Positions 31,901 through 33,500 of a DNA stretch of 33,500 nucleotides are shown here, one piece after another. The notes under the pieces are model-generated. The model had not been told where the DNA came from and ran no database searches. It saw only the letters and a list, made by a program, of their open reading frames with translations. The stretch comes from JAFAGX01 sp035623255 (GTDB lineage: Bacteria; Acidobacteriota; Terriglobia; Terriglobales; Acidobacteriaceae). Position 1 is the first letter of the stretch. Each line of letters starts with the position of its first letter. The stretch covers positions 1 through 33,500 of the forward strand of contig DASPTU010000030.1 of assembly GCA_035623255.1 (NCBI GenBank). Direction: 5' to 3'. Position numbers and translations under genes: made by a program.

Positions 31901-32913
31901 CCGGTGGCCGCGTTCCAGCCCCAACTACCTGTATGGCTCAGCCTTTGCGCTTCCGCCAGATACGCTTCGCTCTGCCGCAGGGCTTGCTCCGCCTGTTTGC
32001 GTGCGGTCCGGGAACGCAGGGTGACGATACCGAAAGCCAGGTCGGCAGCCAGTTCCTCAAGAAGCAGAACTTCCTCCGACGTAAAAGCATTGGGCTCGGT
32101 TGAGTAAATTGTGAGAATGCCGAAGGTCTTAGCGTTATCGTCTTTAAGCGGTATGGAGATGGCAGAACGATAACCACGCTCCACAGCGGCCTTTCGCCAC
32201 GCGAAGTTAGCATCAGTGGCGAAATCCTGACTGCAACTTGTTCTTCCGGTTCGGATGGCCATTCCGCCGGGGCCGCGACCGCGTACGGTCTCTTCAGACG
32301 AGCTGATCTCAGCAGCCGCAAGATAACCATCTTCGACGCCGAACCACGCGACGGGACAAACGCTCTTCACATCGTCGTCCTGGGCGTATCCCACCCAGGC
32401 CATTCGAAACCCGGCTTCTTCACAGACAATGCGGCAGATTTGGTCGATGAGGCTCTGCTCATCGGTGGCGCGCAAGAGTAATTCGTTGCAGTTGCTGATC
32501 GCTCGGAGTTTGCGATTCAACTGGCGTAGATTTGCCTCAACACGCCGCCGAATTCTGCCGAACCAAGACAGAAGCGCGGCGAACGCTATAAAAATGATGA
32601 AAAGCGGGATCTCCGACCGATAGATGTAGATGGTGCGGACCGGTTCCACGAAGAACCAGTAAAAGCTGGTTATCGATAGCACGATCGCTAACACCGCAGG
32701 TCCTGGCCCTCCATACCAGGAACTTATGGCCACCGCGAACAGCAGCAAAAGCGCGGAAGGGACGCGAAAGCCGAAATGCTGAAGGAGTAGCGAAGCCCCA
32801 AGTGCGACACCGATGGAAACAACCGCAAGCCCGAAGCGTTGGAGATAATTCACGGGCAACACCCATGCTCGAGGGGTTACAGACTCATTCGTGTCGATGC
32901 CTGACGAGTTCAT
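28954..32913 (-). CDS. Multi-PAS hybrid-input sensor histidine kinase
   Basis: A 1319-residue kinase from ATG 32913; GTG 32922 would add three residues. Order: four membrane helices of DUF4118/KdpD type (about 25-120), a GAF domain (140-300), six PAS domains, HisKA and HATPase. PAS1-3 are near-repeats beginning SEAYLAEAQRLSHTGSW and ending DITERxRAEEAL; PAS4-6 are more divergent (DPLVTIGPDGRITDVNAATE, RFRTFVDHAADALF). The transmitter has His1099 in SIAHEVNQPLAG, N-box NLVMNGMEAM, DSGIGVDPD and GMGMGLS. It is FixL-like in the transmitter, but no haem-pocket histidine can be assigned to any PAS by eye. It heads the signalling operon. A perfect CRP-type palindrome lies about 200 bp upstream. Confidence 0.94.
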   Translation of the reverse strand: MNSSGIDTNESVTPRAWVLPVNYLQRFGLAVVSIGVALGASLLLQHFGFRVPSALLLLFAVAISSWYGGPGPAVLAIVLSITSFYWFFVEPVRTIYIYRSEIPLFIIFIAFAALLSWFGRIRRRVEANLRQLNRKLRAISNCNELLLRATDEQSLIDQICRIVCEEAGFRMAWVGYAQDDDVKSVCPVAWFGVEDGYLAAAEISSSEETVRGRGPGGMAIRTGRTSCSQDFATDANFAWRKAAVERGYRSAISIPLKDDNAKTFGILTIYSTEPNAFTSEEVLLLEELAADLAFGIVTLRSRTARKQAEQALRQSEAYLAEAQRLSHTGSWGWNAATGEYDYWSEETLRIYGFDPRERLATGEELFQRIHPDDRDRWRKNFEKSLREKLDTSEEYRIVLPDGTVKHIHAIRHPVLNEAGDLVRFVGSSVDITERYRAEEALRRSEAYLAEGQRLSHTGSWAWSPATGETLYWSGEMFRIFGLNPEEGVPNGERFWQRIHPEDLERMHQLAKKAALVPMEYEHEHRIVLPDGTVKHIHWFGHPVLNQNGQVAEYVGTTIDVTERKRAEEALRQSEAYLAEAQRLSHSGSFAFDVASNKYVYISEECLRIFELDAQQSLQPREAVSRFIQPEDWDRVQRDFEKLLREKVDTPSEFRIVPPSGAAKHIQVIRHPVLNGAGEVVTIVGTAIDITERKRAEEALRLANAYNRGLIEASLDPLVTIGPDGRITDVNAATEAATGRSRGELIGSDFCDYFTEPAKARAGYKQVFREGWVRDYPLELRHRDGNVISVSYNAAVYRDESGEVVGVFAVARDVTERKRAEEALRESEMRFRTFVDHAADALFVQDEERHKVLDVNRQACESLGYTREELIGMVPHDFYPDANGAPLQWIQERLEAGGASTFETRHRRKDGTVFPVEVRVRPFQHGGRQLHLALARDISERKRAEEALRESETRFRTFVDHAADAFLMLDFDQGTIVDVNRQACDSLGYTRQELIGNTPHIFHLDSDRAGMESTAERAAAGETAFDRHWHRRKDGSLFPVEVSTSVFLHRGRRFLLRVARDITDRLRAEEQREKLRQLEAELAHLDRLTMLGELTASIAHEVNQPLAGVVSNGSACLRWLAGETPNIEEAREAARRIVRDGKRAAEVVARVRAMTKRTEASSEKLDVNETIRDVLALVGDEAKKNRVLIRTEFADNVFPVLGDRVQLQQVLLNLVMNGMEAMSNVGENARELAITTRNVDPNQVQVTVQDSGIGVDPDTMPKIFEPFYTTKPSGMGMGLSICRSILQAHGGQLWAAANEGPGTSFHFTLPRHEAESNAAA

Positions 32914-32922
32914 TTGCCCCAC

Positions 32923-33500
32923 TACCGATTTCCGAGTTCCAAGTCGGTGAATCTCAGGTCGGCCGGCTGGCTTCCAGCATGGGCGGCTCTGTCGAGGAAT
33001 TCGTCACTTCTATGGCGTCACGTTGCGCAGGACGGCTTTAATGTGACGATGCGTGTAATGGGCACAGAGCAACGTGCTTATATTTCACTCGATTTGAGCG
33101 CAGGTCTGTGATTTCCGTCACAGCGTCGGATGAGGTCATTGCCACCGACCCGGAAAAATTCGGGATTAAACGCACGGCCTCACGCTCCGCAGACTGCAGA
33201 TCTTTCCCAGCGCCCGTTTCTCCTCTTGGAGTCGTCACTCTGACCAAGTATCGGCGGATTGATGAGCTGCGATCGCAATGAGTCCCCTTCTCCATTATTC
33301 CTAAGAATCTGATCTCCCGCGCGTTCCCTAAGAATGTCGTGCTTAAGAAAGATCGGCCCCTAAGGGATCACGCAAAAATAATAGTCCATTCAGAGTCCTA
33401 ACTCGCACATTTTCAGCATGAAGCAATAATGTAGAGCAACCCGCCCCGCAAGCCCGCAGAATGCCGTAACCAGCGGTTGCAGACGGGGATACGCGCGCCC
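32923..33500. other. Upstream region of the signalling operon
   Basis: No supported gene in 578 bp. A minus-strand frame at 33038-33295 has no family motif. The region holds a CRP-type palindrome (33107-33122) and two copies of CCTAAGAAT (33300-33308 and 33327-33335), 27 bp apart, with a third weaker TTAAGAAA at about 33343. These are the likely control elements of the kinase operon or of a divergent gene beyond the window. Confidence 0.45.
33107..33122. promoter_or_regulatory. Perfect CRP-type palindrome
   Basis: TGTGA-TTTCCG-TCACA is an exact match to TGTGA-N6-TCACA. It lies 194-209 bp upstream of the kinase ATG 32913, so it probably controls the signalling operon or a gene to the right. 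Confidence 0.5.

Noticed and set aside
33038..33295. 85-codon minus-strand frame upstream of the first kinase
   Set aside because: No family motif, no clear start context, and it covers a perfect CRP-type palindrome.
1..33500. CRISPR array
   Set aside because: No regularly spaced direct repeats of suitable length were seen, and no Cas-like protein.

Overview
The window looks like accessory chromosome of a soil or sediment Acidobacteriota (Terriglobales-like) bacterium. This rests on protein families I recognise as common there: a winged-helix/TolB-type regulator, an IPT/FG-GAP secreted protein, DUF1269 glycine-zipper proteins, DUF2959, HdeD, PRC-barrel, and a beta-propeller (Reg_prop/Y_Y_Y) histidine kinase. 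Base composition is moderate to high GC. The taxonomic call is inference; there is no 16S gene or ribosomal marker here.

Layout. (1) 1-800: the 3' end of a glucokinase gene and a 5'-truncated TPR fragment. (2) 0.99-2.57 kb: a compact module of overlapping small genes led by a ribbon-helix-helix-like protein and a catalytic-domain-only tyrosine recombinase. (3) 2.7-4.9 kb: a secreted FG-GAP protein and a winged-helix regulator, both cut off at one 10-bp palindrome, then a secreted protein with CRP-like and FNR-like boxes upstream and a terminator downstream. (4) 4.9-8.4 kb: a gene-poor stretch with a GGCTGGACT-type repeat, then PRC-barrel, secreted DinB and membrane metallophosphoesterase genes. 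A 3' scrap of a second metallophosphoesterase copy lies upstream of the intact gene. (5) 8.5-11.1 kb: a TIGR02391-type gene, an excisionase-like gene and a full-length integrase beside tRNA-Leu(CAA). (6) 11.3-12.5 kb: a conserved exported protein whose start abuts an IS21-family remnant. (7) 12.7-20.2 kb: an envelope/stress island on the minus strand (DUF2959, HdeD, M48 protease, four DUF1269 proteins, truncated universal stress protein). Plus-strand gene wreckage is scattered through it: an NtrC-type remnant, a phosphoribosyltransferase/DNA-ligase composite, and a fragment of the 11.6-kb family. (8) 20.4-22.1 kb: an unusual fusion of a HAD phosphatase to a HerA/DUF87-like ATPase. (9) 23.2-32.9 kb: a minus-strand signalling locus with two large hybrid-input histidine kinases, a FixJ-type regulator, a receiver-only protein and a sigma-54 activator.

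How the genes may work together. The two kinases share a near-duplicate FixL-like transmitter, and the three receiver domains resemble one another, so a branched phosphorelay is plausible. Its sigma-54 activator could drive the stress island: sequences with TGG-N10-GC spacing lie upstream of the M48, second large DUF1269 and universal-stress genes. That link is a hypothesis. A CRP-type palindrome upstream of the first kinase and an FNR-type box upstream of the 4.4-kb secreted gene suggest redox or nucleotide-responsive control.

The window also shows repeated rearrangement: truncations, internal deletions, a head-to-head coding chimera, a kinase fused to a regulator leader, and an IS scar. Some junctions could be assembly artefacts and need read-level checking.
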